DNA from: Chloroflexota bacterium
Lineage (GTDB): Bacteria; Chloroflexota; UBA6077; CF-72
Assembly (NCBI GenBank): GCA_019242065.1
Contig: JAFAWJ010000733.1
Span: forward strand, 1 to 7,081
Length of the DNA: 7,081 nt
Reading direction: 5' to 3'
Part shown: positions 1 to 6,397 of the stretch, in pieces
Numbering within the stretch: position 1 is the first letter of the stretch
How the letters are laid out: every line of letters begins with the position of its first letter
Notes under the pieces: model-generated
Database searches by the model: none
The model's input: the letters and a program-made list of their open reading frames with translations, nothing else
Told to the model about the DNA's origin: nothing
Position numbers and translations under genes: made by a program

Positions 1-1
1 T

Positions 2-715
2 GTCAGTCTGTTCCAGTCCTATCCGCAGATCCGACTGACCAATGGCAGCGGCGCATCCGGCGTCGCGGTGGCCGAGCACGCCGTCGCCTTGATACTCGCG
101 CTGCTGAAGCAACTGCCGGCGCTGCACGATCGACAGCGTCAGCACCACTGGGCGCACGAGTTCTCAGAACTGGAGCTGCATGGACAGACAGCCTGCATCG
201 TGGGCCTGGGCGACGTCGGGCTGAGTGTAGCGCGCCTCTTACGACCGTTTGGTGTGCGACTGCTGGGTGTCCGTCGGCGGGCTGAGGCGGTGGCGGAGAT
301 GGACGAAACGCACCCGGTGGAGCGGCTCGAAGCTGTCCTGGGGCGCAGCAGCATCCTGATCCTGGCGCCTACGCTCTCATCCGGAAGCCATCACCTGATC
401 GACGCGAAAGAGCTGGCGTGCCTGCCGCGCGGGGCGCTGGTCATCAACATCGGCCGCGGGGCGGTTGTCAACGAGGTGGCGCTGATCGCCGCGTTGCGGA
501 GTGGGCAGCTGGGTGGCGCTGGGCTGGACGTGCTCGAGGAAGAGCCGCCAGCGCCGGACTCGCCGCTGTGGGACATGCCGAATGTGATTGTCACCCCGCA
601 TTCGGCGGCGCACACCGAGGCGACTGACGACCGAGCGGTCGAGCTGTTCCTCGAGAACCTCGCCCGCCTGCGGCGCGGCGACGCGCTGCGCAGCGAGATG
701 TCTAGCTCGCGATAG
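2..715 (+). CDS. D-isomer-specific 2-hydroxyacid dehydrogenase, 5'-truncated by window edge
   Basis: This family reduces 2-keto acids to D-2-hydroxy acids (or the reverse) with a nicotinamide cofactor in the cytosol; glyoxylate/hydroxypyruvate reductase and phosphoglycerate dehydrogenase are members. The frame is open from base 2 and no start is visible, so the gene begins outside the window; the GTG at 68 is an internal valine. The fragment has 237 residues. It opens inside the catalytic domain near the AEHAVALILALLKQ helix, followed by the Rossmann motif GLGDVG (fragment residues 68-73). The expected catalytic triad is present: Arg152 in INIGRGAVV, Glu181 in LDVLEEEPP and His200 in VTPHSA. 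The second Rossmann strand ends in arginines (GVRRR) instead of the acidic residue usual in NAD-dependent members, which suggests NADP(H) use. The exact substrate cannot be told. It converges on the amidase gene, with a hairpin directly after its TAG stop. Confidence 0.93.
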   Translation, partial: VSLFQSYPQIRLTNGSGASGVAVAEHAVALILALLKQLPALHDRQRQHHWAHEFSELELHGQTACIVGLGDVGLSVARLLRPFGVRLLGVRRRAEAVAEMDETHPVERLEAVLGRSSILILAPTLSSGSHHLIDAKELACLPRGALVINIGRGAVVNEVALIAALRSGQLGGAGLDVLEEEPPAPDSPLWDMPNVIVTPHSAAHTEATDDRAVELFLENLARLRRGDALRSEMSSSR

Positions 716-718
716 GCA

Positions 719-751
719 GACTGGCGGAGCGACTCATCGCCACCGCCAGTC
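719..751. terminator. Hairpin between convergent dehydrogenase and amidase genes
   Basis: A 9-bp perfect stem (GACTGGCGG at 719-727 with CCGCCAGTC at 743-751) encloses a second 4-bp stem (GCGA 729-732 with TCGC 737-740) and a CTCA tetraloop. It starts four bases after the dehydrogenase stop and 93 bases beyond the amidase stop on the other strand. There is no T-tract on either side, so it is not a textbook intrinsic terminator; it may act in both directions, with Rho, or as a 3'-end stabiliser. The rest of the gap to base 843 holds no gene. It does contain a distant 7-bp inverted repeat, CCACCGT (752-758) with ACGGTGG (834-840). Confidence 0.55.
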
Positions 752-843
752 CCACCGTCCGACACCAACGCGTACAACCAACGCTTCTCCACCCCGCGCA
801 GCAATTGCAGACGAATTCATCAGTCACGTACGCACGGTGGATC

Positions 844-2439
844 TTACACTGATACTTTTCCGCGTTCGCGCACTCCCACACCAATGATGGCCTGCCAGTC
901 GGTGGAATGCTCGTAGGCATACGCCACTCGTAGCAGCAGCGGATCGTCGAGGAAGCGGCCCACCAGTTGCATGCTGGCCGGCAAACCGGCGGCGGACTTG
1001 CCCACCGGCACCGCCAGCGCCGGGTGCCCCGTGTAATTGAACTGCTGCGTATTCCGCGCCGCCCGCGAGGCGCTGGTCGATAGATTGTCTTCGAGCGCCT
1101 GCAGATACGTCTCGGGCCGGTAATTTTTCGGCGCGGTGGCCACACACGTTGGCATGACCAGCACGTCACAATCCGCAAGCGCCGCGTCGTACGCCTTGAT
1201 AAAGGTGGGCCGCACGTTCTGCGCCTTGGCGTAGACGCGCCCGCTGTAGTTGCGCCGGCTTATCGAGCCCGCGATCAGCGAGAGTTTGGTCCGCGGCGAC
1301 AGCACGTCAGCGTGCTCGAACCAGAGTTGGTTAATGGCCGCCAGCAGCGAGGCCGGGTAATAGGTGCGTGTGAACGCACCGTAGAAGCCGGTGTTGAACA
1401 CGGCCAGCCCACCCTCGGCGCCGAGCGCAGCCTGCGCCGCGCGCACGTGGTGGTGTTCGGGAACGCTGACCTTCGAGATGTGGGCCCCGGCCTGCGCGAG
1501 CACCTCCACGGCGGCCATGACCAGGTCGCTCACCTCGGCCTCGGCATCTTCGAAGCCTTCTTGCAACACGCCGACACGCAGCCCGGAAATGCCATGTGCG
1601 AGTCCAGTGCGTAGGTCCATGCGGTCCGGCACGTCCCGCGTCTGGCGCGGGTCGTACGGGTGGTCCGCGTCGTAGCCCGCCGTCGCTTCGAGGGCCGCAG
1701 CGATGTCTTCGGTGTAGCGCGCCAGCGGACCAGTGTAGTCAATACTCTGGTCGGAACCGAAGCCGATGCCAAAATGGGAGACCAGTCCGAACGTCGGCTT
1801 CAGGCCCAGGGTGCCGCAGTACGCGGCGGGAATGCGAATCGAGCCGCCCTGGTCGCCGCCGAACGAAATGTCGACCTGACCGGCAGCCACCGCCGCGCCC
1901 GACCCCGACGACGACCCGCCGGTGACGTGCTCGGTATTGTGGGGATTCAGCGGCCGACCGTAGTCGCCGACTCCACCACCGGTGCCAAGGCCGCCGCTGA
2001 GCCCGTTCATGACGTTTTTGCCGATCACCGTGCCACCCGCCTGGAGCACACGACTGACCACGGTGGCATCGAAATCCGGCGTAAATCCGTCGAGCGCGAA
2101 ACTGCCGAAGCTCATTGGCACGCCGGCCACCGCGATGTGGTCCTTGAAGCTGAGGGTCTTGCCGGCGAGCATGCCGCCGGGCTCGCCGGTGATGGTGCAC
2201 CGCCAGATCCAGGCGTTGAGTGGATCTTCGGCCGGAGTCGGCTTCCGCCCCGGTTGCCGGAGTGCGGAGTGCATGGCTGGAACTTGCTCCTCGACGCGCG
2301 ACTGGACGAACTCGTCCAGAGCGTTCAATTGCTCCAGCAGATACGTGCGGTAGACCACCGCCTCGTCAGCACCGAGATGAATGCCGAGCGATCCGGCGAC
2401 GGAGATGACTTCCTCGACATCAGGAACGGCGTATGACAC
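844..2439 (-). CDS. Amidase-signature family amidohydrolase
   Basis: This is a 531-residue cytosolic amidase that hydrolyses a carboxamide to the acid and ammonia. The Ser-cisSer-Lys triad is visible: Lys99 in LSFKDHIAVAG, Ser176 in the glycine/serine-rich GGSSSGSGAAVAAG, and the nucleophile Ser200 in GGDQGGSIRIPAA. The 24-residue spacing between the serines is that of the family. The N-terminal helical segment before the signature and the pattern around DYTGPLAR resemble, from memory, the enantioselective or nitrile-pathway amidases of Rhodococcus type rather than GatA, and no gatB/gatC is nearby. The start is the GTG at 2439, preceded at 7 bases by GAGGAGGG (2454-2447). The frame stays open further upstream, but that part is antisense-phase to nothing recognisable and overlaps the binding-protein gene. 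It follows that gene by 59 bp on the same strand, so the two are probably cotranscribed. The natural substrate is unknown. Confidence 0.93.
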   Translation of the reverse strand: MSYAVPDVEEVISVAGSLGIHLGADEAVVYRTYLLEQLNALDEFVQSRVEEQVPAMHSALRQPGRKPTPAEDPLNAWIWRCTITGEPGGMLAGKTLSFKDHIAVAGVPMSFGSFALDGFTPDFDATVVSRVLQAGGTVIGKNVMNGLSGGLGTGGGVGDYGRPLNPHNTEHVTGGSSSGSGAAVAAGQVDISFGGDQGGSIRIPAAYCGTLGLKPTFGLVSHFGIGFGSDQSIDYTGPLARYTEDIAAALEATAGYDADHPYDPRQTRDVPDRMDLRTGLAHGISGLRVGVLQEGFEDAEAEVSDLVMAAVEVLAQAGAHISKVSVPEHHHVRAAQAALGAEGGLAVFNTGFYGAFTRTYYPASLLAAINQLWFEHADVLSPRTKLSLIAGSISRRNYSGRVYAKAQNVRPTFIKAYDAALADCDVLVMPTCVATAPKNYRPETYLQALEDNLSTSASRAARNTQQFNYTGHPALAVPVGKSAAGLPASMQLVGRFLDDPLLLRVAYAYEHSTDWQAIIGVGVRERGKVSV

Positions 2440-2444
2440 AGCGC

Positions 2445-2467
2445 GACCCTCCTCATGGTGAGGAGTC
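2445..2467 (-). promoter_or_regulatory. Hairpin covering the amidase ribosome-binding site
   Basis: Reading the transcript, the arm CTCCTCA (2465-2459) pairs perfectly with TGAGGAG (2455-2449) across a CCA loop. A GAC/GTC pair set can extend the stem past a two-base bulge. The right arm contains the strong Shine-Dalgarno GAGGAG of the amidase, so folding would hide it. This could tune translation or couple it to ribosomes finishing the upstream binding-protein gene, whose stop is only about 30 bases before the hairpin. The pairing is seen in the sequence; the regulatory role is inference. Confidence 0.5.
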
Positions 2468-2498
2468 TGTTGTACCCCAAGCCAGGGCGAGGTCCTGG

Positions 2499-4124
2499 TT
2501 ACTGGGTCACCCACACGTCCTGATACGCGATCAGACTCAAGCGATCGGCCACGACATCCCGCACGGTCGAGCGGACCACCTCGGCACCCGACTGCTGCAT
2601 CGTCAACTCGGCAATCACCAGCAGGAAGGCTTCGTCGAGCAGCATGCGCGTCAACTGATCGGTCGTCTGGCGTTGCTGGGTGTCGTCCGTCGAGACAGAC
2701 AACTGGTCGATCAAGCTTTTGTACGCGGGCGAGACAAAGTTCGAGCTGTTCGGGATCCGCACCGGGAAGGCGGCATTGAAAAACGTCGTCGGGCTCAAAT
2801 TCATCCAGGAGATAGCCGTTATCCATGCGCCCTGGAATTGACTCTTCGTCAAGCGCGAGACGAAATCCGGTTGGCTGAGGGTCTGGATCGCGACCGGCAC
2901 GCCGATGCTGGCCAGGTCCGACTGGAGGATCTGCGCCATCTGGATGGTCGAGGGCAGCGCTTCGGAGACGAACAGCGGCAGAGGCGTAGTCGCCATCCAG
3001 TCGGCGTCGGCCAGCAACTGCCGCGCGTGCTCCAGGTCGTACGCGTAGCTCGCATCAAGCGTCGCGTCATACGCCGGTGAGCCGATCGGCCACGGGGTGG
3101 AGGCCGACCGACCGAACCCATTCAGGGTCGAGTCGACGATGCGCTGGCGGTTGATGGCGAATCCGAGTGCCTGCCGCACACGCTTGTCTTGCAATCCAGG
3201 CGCGTTCACATCCAAGCCGAGGTACAGATAGAACGAGCCCTTACTGTTGTCCAGAACCATATAGTCCGGATCGGCTTGCAAGCGCCGCGCGTCGGCTCCC
3301 GCGACGCCGACCATCCAGTCGATCGCGCCAGTTTCCAGGGCAATCTCCGCCTGCTGCTGATTGTGGAATACGCGCAGCTCTAAGCCGTCCAGATACGGCC
3401 TGCCCGTCTGCCAGTAGTTCGGGTTGCGGTGGACAGTCAGATGATCGCCCTGCAACCACTCCGTGAACACGAACGGACCGGTGCCCACAAACTGACGACC
3501 CGTCGCGGATTGATCGATGGTCTGGGGATCAGCCATAAATGTCGCGCTGAGTGCGTCGAAGCTGCTCCGCATGGGCGTGTCGTAGTTGATCACCAGCGTG
3601 CCTGGCGTCGGCGCGGACACCTGCATCGCCGTCGCGTAGCCTTGCAGTTGGGAGCCAACCGCTGGATCTCGCAGACGTTCGAGATTGAACTTCGCATCGT
3701 CGCTAGTAAAGGGTCGGCCGGTGTGAAAGGCCACTCCTGGTCGCAGTTGAAGGGTCAGCTCCAGGAAATCGGGCGACCAGGCCCAACTGGTCGCCAGACG
3801 GGGGCGGGCAACCAGCTGCTGGTCGTAGCCGACGAGGGTGTCGTAGATCAGATTGTCGACCTGGAAGTTGGCGGGCGCCAGCAGGTGGGGAACGGCCGTG
3901 GGGATGATGTCTTCGAGTCTGCCGATGCGCAGCGTGCCACCAAATCTGGGTGTCTGCGTGGAAGTAGAAGTGGAAGTAGAAGTGGCGGTCGCCCCTGAGC
4001 TCGGCAGTTCGGCGAGAGGTCGAGCCGGGGCGCAGGCGGCCAACGCCAGCGCGGCGGAGCCAAGCACCGCACCCCGAGCAAGAAGCTCGCGGCGACTGAT
4101 GCGCGCGTCTCGAAGCGGCAACAT
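2499..4124 (-). CDS. ABC transporter family-5 solute-binding lipoprotein (peptide/nickel/opine type)
   Basis: This is a 541-residue extracytoplasmic receptor that would deliver a ligand such as a peptide or another small solute to an ABC importer. The N-terminus has a twin-arginine pattern, SRRELL (residues 10-15), then a hydrophobic stretch and the lipobox LAAC with lipidated Cys31, suggesting Tat export and membrane anchoring. A Thr/Ser-rich linker (about 46-58) follows. SBP_bac_5 hallmarks then appear: LRPGVAFHTGRPFTSDDAKF (127-146), GTGPFVF with HRNPNYW (214-238) and KRVRQALGFAINRQRIVD (314-331). The start is the ATG at 4124: an in-frame stop lies six codons upstream, and no clear Shine-Dalgarno precedes it. 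It sits 131 bp after the SDR gene and 59 bp before the amidase on the same strand. No permease or ATPase gene accompanies it here. The ligand cannot be read from sequence; the amidase next door hints at an amide- or peptide-like compound. Confidence 0.93.
   Translation of the reverse strand: MLPLRDARISRRELLARGAVLGSAALALAACAPARPLAELPSSGATATSTSTSTSTQTPRFGGTLRIGRLEDIIPTAVPHLLAPANFQVDNLIYDTLVGYDQQLVARPRLATSWAWSPDFLELTLQLRPGVAFHTGRPFTSDDAKFNLERLRDPAVGSQLQGYATAMQVSAPTPGTLVINYDTPMRSSFDALSATFMADPQTIDQSATGRQFVGTGPFVFTEWLQGDHLTVHRNPNYWQTGRPYLDGLELRVFHNQQQAEIALETGAIDWMVGVAGADARRLQADPDYMVLDNSKGSFYLYLGLDVNAPGLQDKRVRQALGFAINRQRIVDSTLNGFGRSASTPWPIGSPAYDATLDASYAYDLEHARQLLADADWMATTPLPLFVSEALPSTIQMAQILQSDLASIGVPVAIQTLSQPDFVSRLTKSQFQGAWITAISWMNLSPTTFFNAAFPVRIPNSSNFVSPAYKSLIDQLSVSTDDTQQRQTTDQLTRMLLDEAFLLVIAELTMQQSGAEVVRSTVRDVVADRLSLIAYQDVWVTQ
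3958..3985. repeat. 12-bp tandem repeat coding for a Thr/Ser linker
   Basis: GTGGAAGTAGAA occurs twice in tandem (3958-3969 and 3970-3981) followed by a partial third copy. It is itself built from the hexamer GAAGT(A/G). On the coding (-) strand it gives the alternating Thr-Ser run just after the lipobox of the binding protein. Unit length is a multiple of three, so copy-number change would keep the frame and only alter linker length. Confidence 0.85.
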
Positions 4125-4255
4125 GGGCGCTGGCCGAAGCTATTTTCGCAGCGTCTCGGGCGCTGCTCAAGCCCGCAGCAGGTTAACGCAAGGGACTTCC
4201 CACGACTGGCGGCTTCGAAACGCTCCAACCTGCCGGATCGCCTGCCCGAAGCGCG

Positions 4256-5038
4256 CTAGCGGGCCACCCAACCGCCGTCCACGGGCAGCGCGACACCGGT
4301 GAGAAACGACGCCGCGTCGGAACTGAGCCAGACCACCGCCGCGGCGATCTCCTCTGGCCGCCCGAGTCTGTTCATCGGCTCGCCGCTGATCAACAGGCGT
4401 TGCGCGCCTGGCCGCCGTGCGGAGATGCGCTCGACCATCGGCGTATCAACTCCGCCCGGGCAGACCGCGTTCACGCGAATACCGCGCGTCGCGTACTCCA
4501 ACGCCGCGGCCTTCGTCAGCCCGACGACACCGTGCTTGGCGGCCACGTACGCGCCGCCGCCGACACCGACGAGTCCGGCGACCGAGGCGGTATTGACGAT
4601 CGTTCCTCCACCGTGGTCCAGCATGTGGGCGAGCTCCGCCTGCATGCACAGCCAGACGCCCTTGAGGTTGATGCTCAGCACCTGGTCCCAGGTCGGTTCG
4701 GGATATGTGTGAAACTCCGTTCCGGGTGGTGCTTCACCCTCGATGCCCGCGTTGTTGTGGGCGCAATCCAGGCTTCCGTAGGTCTCCACTGTGGTTCGAA
4801 TCAACCGTTGCACGTCGTCGCGGCGAGAGACGTCCGCTGGCACGAAGATGGCGTCGCCACCGGCGGACTCGATGCGGTCGACCGTTTCACGGGCCTGTTC
4901 GTGCTGGACGTCGGCGACGACGACTTTCGCCCCGTGTTCGGCAAACGCCAGCGCGCTACTCCGACCAATACCCGAAGCAGCGCCCGTCACCAGCGCCACC
5001 CGCCCGTCGAGTGTTCCGGCCATCATCCCTCCCGCCAT
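4256..5038 (-). CDS. Classical short-chain dehydrogenase/reductase (SDR)
   Basis: This is a cytosolic NAD(P)-dependent oxidoreductase of 260 residues, the usual length for a classical SDR. Visible motifs are the cofactor loop TGAASGIG (18-25), NNAG (95-98), the catalytic Asn124 in SINLKGVW, Ser152, and Tyr164-x3-Lys168 in YVAAKHG. PGGVDTP (195-200) is the usual segment after the active site. Asp43 at the end of the second strand (VVVADVQ) favours NAD(H) over NADP(H). The C-terminal FLTGVALPVDGG is typical. The start is unsure: the ATG at 5038 has no good ribosome-binding site, while GGGAGGG lies inside the first codons directly before two ATGs at 5026 and 5023, rather close for normal spacing. 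It is the first gene of the minus-strand cluster with the binding protein and amidase, though the 131-bp gap after it leaves room for a separate promoter. The substrate is unknown. Confidence 0.94.
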   Translation of the reverse strand: MAGGMMAGTLDGRVALVTGAASGIGRSSALAFAEHGAKVVVADVQHEQARETVDRIESAGGDAIFVPADVSRRDDVQRLIRTTVETYGSLDCAHNNAGIEGEAPPGTEFHTYPEPTWDQVLSINLKGVWLCMQAELAHMLDHGGGTIVNTASVAGLVGVGGGAYVAAKHGVVGLTKAAALEYATRGIRVNAVCPGGVDTPMVERISARRPGAQRLLISGEPMNRLGRPEEIAAAVVWLSSDAASFLTGVALPVDGGWVAR

Positions 5039-5055
5039 ACGCGTGTTTTTTGACC

Positions 5056-5061
5056 ATCATA
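5056..5061 (-). promoter_or_regulatory. Possible -10 box of the SDR gene
   Basis: TATGAT on the minus strand differs from the consensus TATAAT at one base and lies 17 bases upstream of the ATG at 5038. No convincing -35 hexamer is found 16-18 bases further upstream. A start site about 7 bases downstream would leave a leader of roughly 11 bases to that ATG, or about 26 to the ATG at 5023. Weak evidence only. Confidence 0.25.
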
Positions 5062-5122
5062 CGCTTCAGTCTCGGCCTGGCTCCTGCTGGGATGCGCCGC
5101 CCTCCGCTACCCTGCATGCTCG

Positions 5123-5494
5123 ATGACTGCTGAGTCGCAGGTGCGTGAGATTGACCTGGCGATTGACACGGCGGTGTCGGAGCGGGACGCCGCCACGCTC
5201 GAGCGGTGGCTGGCTGACGACTTCGTGTATACGCACGCGGGCGGGACGGCTGAGGCGAAACGCGAGTTTATTGCGACCGCGGTAGCGCGGGCGGATCCGC
5301 CGCGGCGCGGGCTGCTGGGGCACACCGTGGAAGTGCATGACGACGTCGCGGTGAGCCACGGCGTTATCGAGTTCGTGTATGCCGACGCGCGGCCCACGCT
5401 GCATCTGGGATTTGTGCGCGTGCACCGGTTGCGGAATGGCGACTGGCGGGCCATCTCGCATTGCAGCTTCTACGTGATCCAGGAACAAACGTAA
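5123..5494 (+). CDS. NTF2-like / DUF4440 (SnoaL-like fold) small protein
   Basis: This 123-residue protein has the size and pattern of a single cone-shaped NTF2-like domain. Family members include small hydrolases, isomerases and non-enzymatic binding proteins. The N-terminal helix ends in LADDFVYTHAGGTAEAKREF (30-49), which matches the typical DUF4440 opening with its Asp-Asp-Phe and a Gly before a Lys that starts the next helix. The end, NGDWRAISHCSF (105-116), matches the last strands of the fold. No signal peptide or membrane segment is seen, so it should be cytosolic. The start is the ATG at 5123; no Shine-Dalgarno precedes it, so it may be leaderless or weakly translated. It is divergent from the SDR gene (84 bp between starts) and convergent with the second SRPBCC gene (28-bp gap). 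The specific function is not predictable. Confidence 0.82.
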   Translation: MTAESQVREIDLAIDTAVSERDAATLERWLADDFVYTHAGGTAEAKREFIATAVARADPPRRGLLGHTVEVHDDVAVSHGVIEFVYADARPTLHLGFVRVHRLRNGDWRAISHCSFYVIQEQT

Positions 5495-5510
5495 GCCGCC
5501 CTTGTTCTGA

Positions 5511-5536
5511 GCCGGGAAGCTTCTAGCTTGTCCGGC
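5511..5536. terminator. Possible bidirectional hairpin between convergent genes
   Basis: AAGCT (5517-5521) pairs with AGCTT (5525-5529) across a TCT loop. After a 1x2 internal mismatch, GCCGG (5511-5515) pairs with CCGGC (5532-5536). It lies 16 bases after the NTF2-like stop and overlaps the last codons and stop of the second SRPBCC gene. There is no T-tract, so the terminator role is tentative. Confidence 0.35.
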
Positions 5537-6041
5537 CCTCCGCCACGCGGCGGGCTGTATCGGCGGGGCTCATGTACGGGCTGCCGTGGCCGACCTCGAG
5601 GTAGTCGCGCAGGCTCGTCATGTAGTGATTCCAGCTGTTCGAGCAGATTTCGATGCACTCCAGCGCCTGGTTCAGTCCCTGGTGATGGAAGTGCAACTCG
5701 GAGGTCTGCGCGTCAACTTGCCGGATGGTGAACGTGGGCCGCGTGCCGACCCAGTCGGTCAGGAACGGACAGTCGGTCACGGACCAGCGCACCTGCGTGG
5801 GCCGGGTCGCCACGTCGACGTGCATCACCAGCGGTTCTGGCGCGTTCATGATAAATCGCAGCTCACCGCCGGTCTGACCTGAGCCCGTAGCTGGATTCCA
5901 CCACGCGGCCAGGCCGGTGGTCGTGGTCAGCGCGTCGAAGACGGCATCGGGCGCTGCCTGGATGCGAATGGTCGTCTGATAGTCGGTGGAGGTTGTGGAG
6001 ACGTGTTCGGTGCTGGTCATTGATGAATTGCTGCCTTTCAT
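5523..6041 (-). CDS. SRPBCC (AHSA1/START-like) domain protein, distal gene of operon
   Basis: This is a 172-residue single-domain protein of the AHSA1-type SRPBCC family, a helix-grip fold with a deep hydrophobic pocket that commonly binds lipids or other small hydrophobic ligands. The opening strand and helix, TTIRIQAAPDAVFDALTTTT (23-42), then GLAAWWNP (43-50) are the family hallmarks. So is the C-terminal helix with SNSWNHYMTSLRDYLEVGHG (134-153) ahead of a short tail. The start is taken as the ATG at 6041, which overlaps the ArsR stop as ATGA (4 bp). A second ATG at 6020 (residue 8) is possible and would drop a polar, low-complexity leader. It has His117, His119 and His120 and three cysteines (91, 129, 133), but no known metal site can be claimed. 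Third and last gene of the operon, probably translationally coupled to the regulator. Confidence 0.88.
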   Translation of the reverse strand: MKGSNSSMTSTEHVSTTSTDYQTTIRIQAAPDAVFDALTTTTGLAAWWNPATGSGQTGGELRFIMNAPEPLVMHVDVATRPTQVRWSVTDCPFLTDWVGTRPTFTIRQVDAQTSELHFHHQGLNQALECIEICSNSWNHYMTSLRDYLEVGHGSPYMSPADTARRVAEGRTS

Positions 6042-6397
6042 TCAGATGTTGTCGACAGTACAGAGGCGGACCGGTCCAGGTGGTCCTTCAGCGCCTCGAG
6101 ACGATGGTCCCAGTCATGGGCGAGTGCGGCCAGGAACTGCTGCGCCACCTGCACCGGCGCGGAGTGGAGGCGGTAGCGGACCCGCCGCCGTTCCCCCGGC
6201 TCGGAAATGACGAGATCGGCCTCGGCCAGCAGGACCAGGTGCTTGGCGATTGCCTGGCGGCTGATCGGCAGGCGGTCGGCGAGATCGGTGGCGGTGGCCG
6301 GACCGTGTGTCGCCAGCGCGGCCAGGATTGCCCGCCGGGTGGGATCGGCCAGGGCCGTGAAGACCTGTTCGGCGATGGCTTCGACGTCAAGCGACAT
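6038..6397 (-). CDS. ArsR-family winged-helix transcriptional regulator, cysteine-free
   Basis: This 119-residue DNA-binding repressor has the ArsR winged-helix layout: the first helix pair ADPTRRAILAALA (17-29), a helix-turn-helix running through DLADRLPISRQAIAKHLVLL (38-57) with recognition helix ISRQAIAKHL, and the wing GERRRVRYRL (68-77). It has no cysteine at all, so the classical metal-sensing Cys site of ArsR/SmtB is absent and another ligand, or none, is expected. The start is the ATG at 6397, inside the end of the first SRPBCC gene (11-bp overlap). The frame is open upstream, but those 77 codons overlap that gene and have no family similarity. No Shine-Dalgarno is seen, which fits translational coupling. 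Its stop overlaps the next start. By position it most likely represses its own operon through the dyad at 6838-6878; that is inference. Confidence 0.93.
   Translation of the reverse strand: MSLDVEAIAEQVFTALADPTRRAILAALATHGPATATDLADRLPISRQAIAKHLVLLAEADLVISEPGERRRVRYRLHSAPVQVAQQFLAALAHDWDHRLEALKDHLDRSASVLSTTSE

Noticed and set aside
2440..2826. N-terminal extension of the amidase frame to 660 residues
   Set aside because: It overlaps the 3' end of the binding-protein gene in another frame, is not like any amidase N-terminus, and the GTG at 2439 has an excellent Shine-Dalgarno.
1660..3080. Long plus-strand open frames opposite the amidase and binding protein (1660-2436 and 2433-3080)
   Set aside because: They are antisense to strongly supported genes, are rich in Arg/Gly/Ala as expected for shadows in GC-rich DNA, and show no recognisable domain.
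3958..3985. Tandem repeat as a possible CRISPR or mobile-element signature
   Set aside because: The units are adjacent without spacers and code in frame for a Thr/Ser linker.
4125..4255. Promoter or terminator in the 131-bp gap between SDR and binding-protein genes
   Set aside because: Only weak candidates were seen (for example TTGAGC with a poor A-rich -10 and a 5-bp GCTGC/GCAGC inverted repeat), not enough to annotate.
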